Below are positions 44,212-53,178 of a DNA stretch of 64,000 nt, piece by piece. Source of the DNA: Marinovum algicola (lineage in GTDB: Bacteria > Pseudomonadota > Alphaproteobacteria > Rhodobacterales > Rhodobacteraceae); contig NZ_FNYY01000001.1 of NCBI RefSeq assembly GCF_900109145.1, forward strand, positions 1-64,000, given 5' to 3'. The position numbers and the translations under genes were made by a program. A model generated the notes under the pieces. It did not search any database and was not told the origin of the DNA. It worked only from the letters and a program-made list of their open reading frames with translations. Every line of letters starts with the position of its first letter. Position 1 is the stretch's first letter.

Positions 44212-44239
44212 GAAAAGGACCAGCCCCTTCGGACTGGCC
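44212..44239 (-). terminator. Intrinsic terminator after the host-attachment gene
   Basis: On the minus strand CCAGTCC-GAAG-GGGCTGG (one G-T pair) is followed by TCCTTTTC. It lies about 30 bases past the stop of the gene at 44269-44724. Confidence 0.65.
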
Positions 44240-44268
44240 CATACTCACTACGTACCCGGTCAACGCGC

Positions 44269-44724
44269 TCAGCCGGCGTCGAGTTCCTTCTTGACCAGAT
44301 CTTCGATCTTGCCGACGGGATGGTTGGTCAGCGTCTTGGGGATCTCGGCAACCACCCGGTCGCTCACCTCCTGATGCAGTTCGGCGCGCAAATCGCCCAG
44401 CACCTGCGGCGAGGCGACAAGGATCAGCCGCTCGAAATTGCCCTCATGCGCCTCGTGATAGAGCTTTTCGGCCAGATCTGCGGCAAACCGCTCCTTGGCC
44501 AGCTCGTGCCAGTCGGTGTCGTCCAGCGCCGAACGCTGCTGTACGCCGGTGTCCTGCATCCGCCCGGGACGGTTGGCGGATTGCTCGATGTCCGAGGGAT
44601 TTTCCTGTTCGTCCTTGCCGGTCACTTCGAGGTGCGGATCCTCGTGATCGGTCAGATTGCGCAGGAAGAGCGCCTTCTCGCTGTCGGTCACCACGATCCA
44701 GGTGCCATTTCTGATCCGCGCCAT
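44269..44724 (-). CDS. Host attachment-family protein (AtsE-like, eRF1-like fold)
   Basis: The 151-residue protein starts MARIRNGTWIVVTDSEKALF, with the central part FAADLAEKLYHEAHEGNFER and LILVASPQVLGDLRAELHQEV. This is the protein family first named from Agrobacterium attachment loci and annotated as 'host attachment protein'. The fold resembles the eRF1/baeRF domain that acts on ribosomes, so the name may be misleading. Its ribosome site GAGAGGA lies inside the end of the preceding small gene. Confidence 0.82.
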   Translation of the reverse strand: MARIRNGTWIVVTDSEKALFLRNLTDHEDPHLEVTGKDEQENPSDIEQSANRPGRMQDTGVQQRSALDDTDWHELAKERFAADLAEKLYHEAHEGNFERLILVASPQVLGDLRAELHQEVSDRVVAEIPKTLTNHPVGKIEDLVKKELDAG

Positions 44725-44725
44725 G

Positions 44726-44932
44726 TCAGTCCTCTCCCTTTTCCAACTTGTCGCTTTTCCGCACGCGGGTGACGCCAGGCCGGTCCTTTTCGGCTTGTTT
44801 GAGCAGGTCGCGGGTGCCGACCTTGCGCTCGAGATTGCCGTCAGCGCGGCCCTGCTGGCTGGGCGTTGCGGCGTCGTCGACATATTTCTCTGTCTCCCGT
44901 TCGCCGTCCTGTGACCTCTTGCGGTCTGCCAT
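44726..44932 (-). CDS. Small charged hypothetical protein upstream of the host-attachment gene
   Basis: The 68-residue hydrophilic protein is very rich in Lys, Arg, Glu and Asp and likely disordered. It has an excellent AAAGGAGG ribosome site and stops one base before the next gene's ATG, so the two are co-translated. I do not recognise the family. Confidence 0.68.
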   Translation of the reverse strand: MADRKRSQDGERETEKYVDDAATPSQQGRADGNLERKVGTRDLLKQAEKDRPGVTRVRKSDKLEKGED

Positions 44933-45055
44933 GGTAGCCTCCTTTTTCCAGCGGTTCAGGCGATCAACGCATCAGCGGCGCCGCGGTTCCGGCTGCGGCT
45001 TGAAACAGCCGGGGCAGACGGGCATATCAGCTCCGAACCCCGAGAAGGAGGGAAG

Positions 45056-46435
45056 ATGCGACTGTTCCTGGCCCTTGCCCTAGCCTTGCTGTCCGGCCCG
45101 GCCCTGTCCGAGACCCGCGTGCCCGAGAGCCGCGCCGAGATCTCGCTCAGCTTTGCGCCACTGGTCCGCGAGGCCGCTCCCGCTGTGGTCAATATCTATG
45201 CCCGCCGGGTGGTCGAGACCCGGCGCAGCCCCTTTGCCGAGGATCCGTTCTTTGGCGAATTTTTCCGCGAGTTCGGCCAGCGCCAGCCACGGGTGCAGAA
45301 CTCGCTGGGCTCCGGGGTGATCCTGTCGGACGATGGCATCGTGGTGTCGAATTACCACGTCATCGGCCAGGCGACCGACATCAGCGTCGTGCTCAACGAC
45401 CGTCGCGAATATTCCGCCTCGGTGCTGCTGGCCGACGAACAGAGCGATCTGGCGATCCTGCAACTCGACGGCGCCAGCGACATGCCGCATCTGCCCCTGC
45501 GCGACAGTGATACCGTTGAGGTGGGTGAATTGACCCTGGCGATCGGCAACCCCTTCGGCGTGGGGCAGACGGTGTCGTCGGGCATCGTGTCGGGACTGGC
45601 GCGATCCGGCGTGGCGACCGGCAATATGCGGGGCTATTTCATCCAGACCGACGCGCCGATCAATCCCGGAAATTCCGGCGGTGCGCTGATCGACACCCGC
45701 GGCCGGCTGATCGGCATCAACACCTCGATCCTGACCCGGTCGGGCGGATCGAACGGCATCGGCTTTGCCATTCCCGCCTCGCTGGTGGCGCAATTCGTGG
45801 CCCAGGCCCGCGACGGCCAGGATCGCTTCCTGCGGCCCTGGGCGGGGATGAACGGCCAGGCGGTGGATGCCGATCTCTCGGATGGCCTCGGCCTGGCGCT
45901 GCCGGGCGGCGTGGTGATCTCGGAACTGCATGCGGCCAGCCCCTTTGCCGTGGCGGGGATCGAGGTTGGGGATGTGATCCTCGCGGTCGATGACCTGCCG
46001 GTGAACACGCCGGCCGAGATGATCTATCGAATGTCGGTGCGCGGCATCGGCGCATCGGTGACGGTGGATTACATGCGCGGCGGCCGCCCGGCCGAGGCCC
46101 GCGTGACCCTGATCGCACCGCCCGATGACCCGCCGCGCGAAGAGCTGGTGCTGGGCCGCGAGGATCGGTTCGAGGGGCTGCGGCTGGCGCGGCTCAACCC
46201 GGCGCTGCGCGACGAGCTCGGGCTGGCGGCGAATGCCAGCGGCGTGATCGTGCTTGAGCCGGGGGCCGTGGGCGCGCGCATCGGGCTGCGCGCCGGCGAT
46301 ATCCTGCTGGCTGTCGGACGGTATGCCATCGAGCGACCGTCCGAGGCGGCGCGACTTCTGGGGCAGGCCTCGGGCCGGGTCGCGGTGCAGGTCCAGCGCG
46401 GCAATCGCCGCCTGGCGCTGCGGTTCCGGGTCTGA
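45056..46435 (+). CDS. DegP/HtrA-type periplasmic serine protease
   Basis: The 459-residue protein has a Sec signal peptide (residues 1-19). The trypsin-like triad is visible as His in VVSNYHVIG (~101), Asp in QSDLAIL (~131) and Ser in NPGNSGGAL (~207). Two PDZ domains follow (about 255-345 and 365-455), the second short. It degrades or refolds damaged envelope proteins. The segment before the triad (DPFFGEFFREFGQ) is the Do-family LA loop. rarA follows after four bases, so the two form an operon. Confidence 0.93.
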   Translation: MRLFLALALALLSGPALSETRVPESRAEISLSFAPLVREAAPAVVNIYARRVVETRRSPFAEDPFFGEFFREFGQRQPRVQNSLGSGVILSDDGIVVSNYHVIGQATDISVVLNDRREYSASVLLADEQSDLAILQLDGASDMPHLPLRDSDTVEVGELTLAIGNPFGVGQTVSSGIVSGLARSGVATGNMRGYFIQTDAPINPGNSGGALIDTRGRLIGINTSILTRSGGSNGIGFAIPASLVAQFVAQARDGQDRFLRPWAGMNGQAVDADLSDGLGLALPGGVVISELHAASPFAVAGIEVGDVILAVDDLPVNTPAEMIYRMSVRGIGASVTVDYMRGGRPAEARVTLIAPPDDPPREELVLGREDRFEGLRLARLNPALRDELGLAANASGVIVLEPGAVGARIGLRAGDILLAVGRYAIERPSEAARLLGQASGRVAVQVQRGNRRLALRFRV

Positions 46436-46439
46436 TCGG

Positions 46440-47753
46440 GTGGCGGATCTCTTCGACAGTTCGCCCGATGCGGTCCCCGACAGCGCCCCGCGTCCGCTGG
46501 CCGACCGGCTGCGGCCGGCCAGGCTGGAAGAGGTGATCGGCCAGGAGCAGGTTCTCGGCCCCGAGGCGCCGCTCGGCGTGATGCTGAAATCCGGTGCGCT
46601 GTCTTCACTGGTGTTCTGGGGGCCGCCCGGGGTGGGCAAGACCACCATCGCGCGGCTGCTGGCCGATGTCACCGACCTGCATTTCGTCCAGATCAGCGCG
46701 ATCTTCACCGGCGTGCAGGAGCTGCGCAAGGTCTTCGAGGCCGCCAAGCACCGCCGCGCCAACGGCCAGGGCACGCTGCTCTTTGTCGACGAGATCCACC
46801 GTTTCAACAAGGCGCAGCAGGACGGATTCCTTCCGCATATGGAAGACGGCACCATCCTGCTGGTGGGCGCGACCACCGAGAACCCCTCTTTCGAGCTCAA
46901 CGCCGCGCTTCTGAGCCGGGCGCAGGTGCTGGTGCTGACCCGGCTGGAGCTTGCCGATCTCGAGCGGCTGGCGCAGCGTGCCGAAACCGAACTCGACCGG
47001 CCGCTGCCGCTGGACGGGCCGGCGCGCGAGGCGCTGCTCGAGATGGCCGACGGCGATGGCCGGGCACTCCTGAACCTGATCGAGCAGGTGATGGCCTGGG
47101 AGGTGTCGGGCAAGCTCGATCCGCAGGCGCTGGCGCAGCGGCTGATGCGGCGGGCGGCGCAATACGACAAATCGGGGGACGCGCATTACAACCTGATCTC
47201 GGCGCTGCACAAATCGGTGCGCGGTTCGGACCCGGATGCGGCGCTCTACTGGTTCGCGCGGATGCTGGAGGGCGGCGAAGACCCGCGCTACCTGGCGCGG
47301 CGCATCACCCGCATGGCGGTCGAGGATATCGGCCTGGCCGATCCGCAGGCCCAGGCGGTCTGTTTGCAGAGCTGGGAGACCTTCGAACGCCTCGGCAGCC
47401 CCGAGGGCGAGCTGGCGATTGCGCAGGCGCTGGTCTATCTGGCACTGGCACCGAAATCCAACGCGGCGTATGTCGCCTACAAGGCGGCCCGCAAGGAGGC
47501 CAAACGCACCGGATCGGAGCCGCCGCCGAAACACATCCTGAACGCGCCGACCCGGTTGATGAAAGAGCAGGGCTACGGCGACGGCTATGCCTACGACCAT
47601 GATGCCGAAGACGGGTTTTCCGGCCAGAACTACTTTCCCGAGACGATGAAACGCCCGGTGATGTACCTGCCGGTGGAACGCGGCTTCGAGCGCGAGCTGA
47701 AGAAACGGGTGGATTATTTCGCCAAGCTGAGATCGAAGCGGGACGAGGGCTAG
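46440..47753 (+). CDS. rarA: Replication-associated recombination protein A (MgsA/RarA)
   Basis: The 437-residue AAA+ ATPase of the clamp-loader family has Walker A GPPGVGKTTIARLL, Walker B LLFVDEIHRFNK and sensor GATTENPSFELN. The C-terminal tetramerisation domain includes HYNLISALHKSVRGSDPDAA and ends near YLPVERGFE. It acts at stalled replication forks. The start is GTG (VADLFDSSP) four bases after the protease stop. Confidence 0.94.
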   Translation: MADLFDSSPDAVPDSAPRPLADRLRPARLEEVIGQEQVLGPEAPLGVMLKSGALSSLVFWGPPGVGKTTIARLLADVTDLHFVQISAIFTGVQELRKVFEAAKHRRANGQGTLLFVDEIHRFNKAQQDGFLPHMEDGTILLVGATTENPSFELNAALLSRAQVLVLTRLELADLERLAQRAETELDRPLPLDGPAREALLEMADGDGRALLNLIEQVMAWEVSGKLDPQALAQRLMRRAAQYDKSGDAHYNLISALHKSVRGSDPDAALYWFARMLEGGEDPRYLARRITRMAVEDIGLADPQAQAVCLQSWETFERLGSPEGELAIAQALVYLALAPKSNAAYVAYKAARKEAKRTGSEPPPKHILNAPTRLMKEQGYGDGYAYDHDAEDGFSGQNYFPETMKRPVMYLPVERGFERELKKRVDYFAKLRSKRDEG

Positions 47754-47827
47754 CGGCCCCGCCGGCGTCCCGGCCCGCGCGCCGGAGGCCGCTTGACAAG
47801 TGGCACCACCCGCGCGACAGACGCGCC

Positions 47828-48205
47828 ATGACATCAACCCTTCTCCAGGTCGCCGCCGGCGGCGCAATCGGCGCGAGCGCGCGCTATCTCACCGGGATTG
47901 CCGCGGTGCGCGTCATCGGGCACGGCTTTCCCTGGGTCACGCTCCTGGTAAACGTTCTGGGATCGTTCCTGATGGGCGCGCTGGTGGTGGTGCTGGCGCA
48001 TTACCATGCGACCCGCTTCGCGCCGTTTCTGATGACCGGCGTGCTGGGCGGGTTCACCACGTTCTCGGCCTTTTCGCTGGATGCGGTGGCGCTGTTCGAG
48101 CGCGGCCAGGTGACGACGGCGGCGCTATATGTTGCGGGCTCGGTCGGGGTGGCGATTGCGGCGCTTTTTGCCGGAATGATGGCGGCGCGGGGGTATTTCG
48201 CATGA
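47828..48205 (+). CDS. crcB: Fluoride ion channel CrcB/Fluc
   Basis: The 125-residue protein has four membrane helices and the Fluc hallmark residues: GGAIGASARYLTG at helix 1, NVLGSFLMG at helix 2, and GFTTFSAFS in helix 3 that lines the fluoride pore. It functions as an antiparallel dimer. No fluoride riboswitch could be recognised in the 74 bp upstream. The stop overlaps the next ATG (ATGA). Confidence 0.94.
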   Translation: MTSTLLQVAAGGAIGASARYLTGIAAVRVIGHGFPWVTLLVNVLGSFLMGALVVVLAHYHATRFAPFLMTGVLGGFTTFSAFSLDAVALFERGQVTTAALYVAGSVGVAIAALFAGMMAARGYFA

Positions 48206-49248
48206 GTGGCGTACAGAAACAGATCGTGGGCGAGGCCGATGGCGGGCAGCGGATCGACCGCTGGCTGCGGCGGATGTTTCCGCATCTCAGCCAGGGCCGC
48301 ATCGAGAAGATGTGCCGCAAGGGCGAGCTTCGGGTCGATGGCGGAAGGGTCAAGAGCGCGACCCGGATCGAGGCGGGGCAGGAGGTGCGCATTCCGCCGA
48401 TCCCCGATGCCGAGCTGACCAAGCCGGCGCCGAAGCGCGACATCGTGTCCGAGGCCGATGCCGAAATGATCCGCGCCTGCGTGATCTGGAAGGACGACCA
48501 TATCATCGCCTTGAACAAGCCGCCGGGCCTGCCGACCCAGGGTGGCAGCAAGCAGACCCGCCATGTCGACGGGCTCGCCGAGGCGTTGCGCTTCGGCTAT
48601 GACGAAAAGCCCCGTCTGGTGCATCGGCTCGACAAGGACACCTCGGGCGTGTTGCTGCTGGCGCGCACTCAGGAAATGGCGCGCCTGCTGACCGCCGCGA
48701 TCCGCCACCGCGAGACCCGCAAGATCTACTGGGCCGTGGTCGCCGGCGTGCCGGTGCCCTATCTCGGCGAAATCAAGTTCGGGCTGGTCAAGGCCGGCGG
48801 CCACGGTGCCCATGGCGAAGGCGAAAAGATGCGCGCCGTCCACCCGCGCGAGATCGACAGCACGCCGGGCGCAAAACGCGCGATCACCCAATATGCCACG
48901 CTCTATCGCGTTGCCAGTCGCGCCGCCTGGGTGGCGATGGAGCCGATCACCGGCCGCACCCACCAGCTGCGCGCGCATATGGCCGAGATCGGCCATCCGA
49001 TCGTCGGCGACGGCAAATACGGGGGCTCGGGGCAGGAGAACCTGGGCGACGGCTGGGGCGCCAAGCTTGGCGGGATCATCTCGAACAAGCTGCATCTGCA
49101 CGCCCGCACCATACGGCTGGAACACCCCAAGACGCGCAAGCCGATTACCATAACGGCACCGCTGCCCGAGCATTTCGCCCATACCTTCGAAACCTTCGGC
49201 TGGACCGAGGATCTCGCCGACGACGACCCTTTCGAGGCGCTGCAATGA
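48202..49248 (+). CDS. rluC: Ribosomal large-subunit pseudouridine synthase (RluC/D family)
   Basis: The 348-residue protein has an N-terminal S4 RNA-binding domain (QRIDRWLRRMFPHLSQGRIE) and a pseudouridine synthase domain with the catalytic Asp in HRLDKDTSG. GRTHQLRAHMAEIGHPIVGD is the second conserved motif. It converts uridines of 23S rRNA; the exact site cannot be fixed from sequence alone. It is coupled on both sides by ATGA overlaps. Confidence 0.9.
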   Translation: MSGVQKQIVGEADGGQRIDRWLRRMFPHLSQGRIEKMCRKGELRVDGGRVKSATRIEAGQEVRIPPIPDAELTKPAPKRDIVSEADAEMIRACVIWKDDHIIALNKPPGLPTQGGSKQTRHVDGLAEALRFGYDEKPRLVHRLDKDTSGVLLLARTQEMARLLTAAIRHRETRKIYWAVVAGVPVPYLGEIKFGLVKAGGHGAHGEGEKMRAVHPREIDSTPGAKRAITQYATLYRVASRAAWVAMEPITGRTHQLRAHMAEIGHPIVGDGKYGGSGQENLGDGWGAKLGGIISNKLHLHARTIRLEHPKTRKPITITAPLPEHFAHTFETFGWTEDLADDDPFEALQ

Positions 49249-49916
49249 GCCGTTTGCGGCTGGTGATCTTTGATGTCGACGGTACGCTGGTGGACAGCCA
49301 GGGCGATATCGTCGGCGCCATGCACGCGGCTTTTGGCGCGCTGGAGATGGCGCCGCCGGCCCGGGCCGACATTCTCTCGATTGTCGGTCTCTCGCTCGAG
49401 GTGGCGATGGCGCGGCTGGCGCCCGGGTTGCCCGGCGAAACCCATCAGGCGCTGGTCGCCCACTACAAGGACGCCTATGTGGGCGCACGCCAGGCCGGCC
49501 ACAGCGGGCCGTTGTATCCCGGCGTGGCCGAGGTGCTCGATCGGCTGGCCCGGCAGGAGGACTGGCTTCTGGGCATCGCCACCGGCAAATCGCGGCGCGG
49601 CCTGACCGCGCTGCTCGAGGCGCAGGGGCTGACCGGGCGTTTTGTCACCCAGCAGGTCTCGGATTTTCACCCCTCCAAGCCGCATCCGGCGATGCTCGAG
49701 GCGGCGCTGGCCGAGACCGGGGTGGACAAGGCTGATGCTGTGATGGTGGGCGACACGAGTTTCGACATGGATATGGCGCGCGCGGCGGGGATCTTTGCCA
49801 TCGGCATGAGCTATGGCTATCACCCGGTCAGCGCGCTGACCTCGGCGGATATCATCCTGAACGAGATGGCGGCGCTGCCGGAGGTGCTCGGGGAAAGATG
49901 GGGGCAGGGCGCATGA
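49245..49916 (+). CDS. HAD-superfamily hydrolase (phosphoglycolate phosphatase-like)
   Basis: The 223-residue protein has HAD motif I FDVDGTLVDSQGD, motif II IATGKSRRGL, motif III Lys in HPSKPHP and motif IV GDTSFDMDMA. The cap is of the PGP/beta-phosphoglucomutase type. The substrate is uncertain; a gene of this kind beside rluC is frequent in this group. It overlaps both neighbours by four bases. Confidence 0.88.
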   Translation: MSRLRLVIFDVDGTLVDSQGDIVGAMHAAFGALEMAPPARADILSIVGLSLEVAMARLAPGLPGETHQALVAHYKDAYVGARQAGHSGPLYPGVAEVLDRLARQEDWLLGIATGKSRRGLTALLEAQGLTGRFVTQQVSDFHPSKPHPAMLEAALAETGVDKADAVMVGDTSFDMDMARAAGIFAIGMSYGYHPVSALTSADIILNEMAALPEVLGERWGQGA

Positions 49917-50626
49917 GCGCGTGGAAAGCGAAACGGTTCTGGAAGACGGCCGAGATCCGGCCAGAGGCCGGCGGCTACGGCGTCTATCTCGACACCCGGC
50001 CGGTCAAGACCCCGGCCAAGGCGCCGCTGGTGCTGCCGAGCGAAGGTTTTGCCGAGGCGGTGCGGGCCGAGTGGGAGGCGGTGGACGAGCAAATCGATCC
50101 GACCCGAATGCCGTTTACCCGGACCGCCAATGCCGCCATCGACAAGGTCTCGGTCCAGCAGGCGGAAGTGGCGGACATGATCGCCGATTATGGCGGCACC
50201 GACCTGTTGTGCTACCGCGCCGAAGCGCCGGAGGCGCTGCGCCAGCGGCAGAACGCCGGGTGGGATCCGCTGCTGGACTGGGCGGACGAGACCTTTGGCG
50301 CGCGGCTGGCCGTCACCTCGGGCGTGATGCACCTGTCGCAGGACGCGGCGGCGCTGGTGCCGCTGCGCCGCGCCGTCCATGCCTGCACGCGGTTTCAGCT
50401 CGCGGCGCTGCATGATCTGGTGTCGCTCTCGGGCTCGCTGGTGATCGGCCTGGCGGTGGCTCGGGGGCAAAACGAACCACAGGCGCTCTGGGAGCTGTCG
50501 CGGATCGATGAGACCTGGCAGGAAGAGCAATGGGGCGAGGACGAAGAGGCACAGAATCAAACCGCTTTGAAGCGGGCCGCTTTTTTGCACGCGGCAGAGG
50601 TCTGGCGCTTGTCGGAGGATCAGTGA
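49913..50626 (+). CDS. ATP12-family chaperone for F1-ATPase assembly
   Basis: The 237-residue protein matches the ATP12 family (KRFWKTAEIRPEAGGYGVYL, LDTRPVKTPAKAPLVLPS, ADMIADYGGTDLLCYRAE, WDPLLDWADETFGARL). In mitochondria Atp12 binds the F1 alpha subunit during assembly, and alphaproteobacteria keep the homologue. No F1 gene is nearby. The start MSAWKAKRFWK is fixed by the ATGA overlap. Confidence 0.9.
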   Translation: MSAWKAKRFWKTAEIRPEAGGYGVYLDTRPVKTPAKAPLVLPSEGFAEAVRAEWEAVDEQIDPTRMPFTRTANAAIDKVSVQQAEVADMIADYGGTDLLCYRAEAPEALRQRQNAGWDPLLDWADETFGARLAVTSGVMHLSQDAAALVPLRRAVHACTRFQLAALHDLVSLSGSLVIGLAVARGQNEPQALWELSRIDETWQEEQWGEDEEAQNQTALKRAAFLHAAEVWRLSEDQ

Positions 50627-50818
50627 CCCGGCGTCAGTGCCGGAAATGTGCCAGTTCTGCGGGCAATTTGTCACATGCTAGGCTTGACGTTTCTGCGGAA
50701 ATCCGCCCACACTTGGGCCGTTGGGGAGCGAGGCTTCCTTACAAGAGTGTGGCGTCCCGCGAGGGAGGCCGAGACCGCTCGAGTGACATGGCGGCTCAAA
50801 AAACAGGAAGAGGTAATC

Positions 50819-51835
50819 ATGAAAAAATCCGTATTCTTTGGCGCGCTGACGGTCGCCGGTCTTGCTGCTGGCGCATCCGCCGCAGCTACGCTGGATGACG
50901 TCAAGGCACGCGGCACGCTCAACTGTGGCGTGACGACGGGCCTGGTGGGCTTTGCCGCCCCCGACGCCAACGGCAACTGGGACGGTTTTGACGTCGGCAT
51001 CTGCCGCGCCGTCGCCGCCGCCGTGCTGAACGATCCGACGGCCGTCGAATTCGTCCCCACCACCGGCAAGACGCGGTTTACCGCGCTGGCCTCGGGCGAG
51101 ATCGATCTGCTGGCCCGCAACACCACCTGGACCTTCTCGCGCGATGTCGACCTGAAGTTCGAATTCGTCGGCGTGAACTACTATGACGGTCAGGGCTTCA
51201 TGATTCCCAAGGACATGGGTGTCAGCTCGGCCAAGGAACTCGATGGCGCGACCGTCTGCATCCAGACCGGCACCACGACCGAGCTGAACCTGGCGGACTT
51301 CTTCCGCAAGAACAACATCAGCTACGAGCCGGTTCCGATCGAAACCAACGCCGAAGCCCAGCCGCTCTATCTCGAAGGTGGCTGTGACGTCTACACCACC
51401 GACGCCTCGGGCCTCGCCGCCACGCGCGCCGCGTTCGAAAACCCGGGCGATCACGTCGTCCTGCCGGAAATCATCTCCAAAGAGCCGCTCGGCCCGCTTG
51501 TCCGCCACGGCGACAACGAATGGGGTGATGTCAATCGCTGGGTGCTGAACGCGCTGATCGCGGCAGAAGAGCTGGGCGTGACCTCGGCCAATATCGACGA
51601 AATGATGTCGGGCACCGAGAACCCCGAAATCAACCGTCTGCTGGGCACCGAAGGCAACCTTGGCGAGATGCTGGGCCTCGACGCCGATTGGGCCGCACGT
51701 GCGATCAAGGCCGGCGGCAACTACGGTGAGCTGTTCGAGAAGCACATCGGCGAGAACACCCCGGTCGGCCTGTCGCGTGGTCTGAACGCACAATGGACCG
51801 ATGGCGGCCTGCTCTACGCACCGCCGTTCCGCTAA
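50819..51835 (+). CDS. bztA: Amino-acid ABC transporter substrate-binding protein (BztA/AapJ-like)
   Basis: The 338-residue periplasmic protein has a Sec signal (MKKSVFFGALTVAGLAAGAS) and a family 3 solute-binding fold (ARGTLNCGVTTGLVGFAAPD, WDGFDVGICRAVAAAVLNDP). BztABCD imports glutamate, glutamine, aspartate and asparagine. The start follows AGGAAGAGG. A 12-bp perfect hairpin lies after the stop, before bztB. Confidence 0.93.
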   Translation: MKKSVFFGALTVAGLAAGASAAATLDDVKARGTLNCGVTTGLVGFAAPDANGNWDGFDVGICRAVAAAVLNDPTAVEFVPTTGKTRFTALASGEIDLLARNTTWTFSRDVDLKFEFVGVNYYDGQGFMIPKDMGVSSAKELDGATVCIQTGTTTELNLADFFRKNNISYEPVPIETNAEAQPLYLEGGCDVYTTDASGLAATRAAFENPGDHVVLPEIISKEPLGPLVRHGDNEWGDVNRWVLNALIAAEELGVTSANIDEMMSGTENPEINRLLGTEGNLGEMLGLDADWAARAIKAGGNYGELFEKHIGENTPVGLSRGLNAQWTDGGLLYAPPFR

Positions 51836-51846
51836 GTCTGACACGG

Positions 51847-51873
51847 CAAGGGCGCGGTCACACCGCGCCCTTG
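51847..51873 (+). terminator. Perfect 12-bp stem between bztA and bztB
   Basis: CAAGGGCGCGGT-CAC-ACCGCGCCCTTG is a perfect 12-bp stem with a three-base loop and only TTGCATT after it. In binding-protein operons such structures trim or stabilise the first gene's mRNA so that much more binding protein than permease is made. Confidence 0.6.
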
Positions 51874-51960
51874 TTGCATTGTGCACAATAACCTCCGCAC
51901 CGGGCCTCAGAGCGGGAAAACCGCCGGCCCCCAAGATCGCGGACACTCAGGGATCATATC

Positions 51961-53079
51961 ATGTCGACCGTCACCGACCCTCCGGTGGAGTCGTTCCGGC
52001 TATCGCAGCTGATCAACGACACCCGTTACCGGTCCATCACCTTCCAGTTCATCGCATTGATCCTGTTGATCTTTGCCATGGCCTACCTGGGGTGGAACCT
52101 CGTCCAGAACCTCGCCGCCGCCGGGCTCAACATCTCTTACGATTTTCTCGGTGAGCCGGCCGGCTACGACATCAACCAGACCCTGATCGACTACAACAGC
52201 CAGTCAACCCATTGGCGCGCCTCGATGGTGGGGGTGCTCAATACCCTTCTGGTGGCGGTCATGGGCTGTATCATGGCGACCATCGTCGGGGTCTTTGTCG
52301 GGGTGCTGCGGCTGTCGCCGAACTGGCTGATCCGCAAGCTGATGTCGGTCTACGTCGAGATTTTCCGCAATGTGCCGGTGCTGATCTGGATCCTGATCAT
52401 CATGGCGGTCTTTGTTGCCGTTCTGCCGCAACCGCGCGACTTCCGCGGCGACGATGCCGAGGCGTCGATGCTGTGGGAGGCCTTCGCCTTTACCGGCCGT
52501 GGCTTCTATCTTCCGGCGCCGATCTACGAGCCCGGTTCCTGGCTGGTCGTCACCACCTTCATCGCCTCGCTGGTGGCGATCGTGGTCTATCGCCGCTACA
52601 CCACCAGGAAGCTCTACAATGAAGGCGTGCTGTTGCCGCGCGCCTGGCCCACGGCGGCGCTGTTCTTTGTGCCGACGCTGCTGATGTTCTTTGTCCTCGG
52701 CATGCCGATCTCGCTGGAATATCCTGAGCTTGCCGGTTTCAACTTCCAGGGCGGCATCTACATGCGCAACTCGCTGCTGTCGCTGTGGTTCGCGCTGTCG
52801 ATCTATACCGCCGCCTTCATCGCCGAGAACGTCCGCGCCGGTATCCTGGCGGTCAGCAAGGGCCAGACCGAGGCCGCGGCCTCGCTCGGGATGCGGCCGA
52901 ACCGGATCATGAACCTGGTGGTGCTGCCGCAGGCGCTGCGGGTGATCATCCCGCCGCTGATCTCGCAATATCTCAACCTCACCAAGAACTCTTCGCTCGC
53001 CATCGCCGTGGGCTACATGGATCTGACCGGCACCCTGGGCGGCATCACGCTGAACCAGACAGGCCGTGCCATTGAATGA
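51961..53079 (+). CDS. bztB: Amino-acid ABC permease BztB/AapQ, apparently truncated by an in-frame TGA
   Basis: The 372-residue permease has an amino-terminal helix, a large insert typical of BztB/AapQ, and the ABC EAA loop (EAAASLGMRPNRIMNLVVLP) near residue 300. It ends at TGA (53077-53079) right after LNQTGRAIE. Without the stop the frame continues 31 codons as a hydrophobic segment of the family's final membrane helix. The product therefore lacks its last helix and probably does not function unless the stop is read through. The other three operon genes look intact. A sequencing error cannot be excluded. Confidence 0.85.
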   Translation: MSTVTDPPVESFRLSQLINDTRYRSITFQFIALILLIFAMAYLGWNLVQNLAAAGLNISYDFLGEPAGYDINQTLIDYNSQSTHWRASMVGVLNTLLVAVMGCIMATIVGVFVGVLRLSPNWLIRKLMSVYVEIFRNVPVLIWILIIMAVFVAVLPQPRDFRGDDAEASMLWEAFAFTGRGFYLPAPIYEPGSWLVVTTFIASLVAIVVYRRYTTRKLYNEGVLLPRAWPTAALFFVPTLLMFFVLGMPISLEYPELAGFNFQGGIYMRNSLLSLWFALSIYTAAFIAENVRAGILAVSKGQTEAAASLGMRPNRIMNLVVLPQALRVIIPPLISQYLNLTKNSSLAIAVGYMDLTGTLGGITLNQTGRAIE

Positions 53080-53175
53080 GTGCTTTTGCTGATGCTTTTC
53101 TACCTGACGATCTCGCTCGCGATCTCGGCGATCATGAACGTCTACAACAACGCCGTTAAGCTGAAGGAGCGCTGA
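53077..53175 (+). other. In-frame TGA and remaining 31 codons of bztB
   Basis: After TGA the frame goes on as VLLLMLFYLTIS... and ends NAVKLKER, then TGA at 53173-53175. This is the expected C-terminal membrane helix plus basic tail of BztB/AapQ permeases, where I recall a Cys at the TGA position; TGC or TGT to TGA is a single-base change. The tail also contains the bztC ribosome site AAGGAG. Confidence 0.75.
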
Positions 53176-53178
53176 GCC

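Noticed and set aside
53077-53079. TGA in bztB as a selenocysteine codon
   Set aside because: No clear SECIS hairpin was seen just downstream, and a selenocysteine in a permease helix would be unprecedented to my knowledge. A nonsense mutation or read error is simpler; it stays as a check only.
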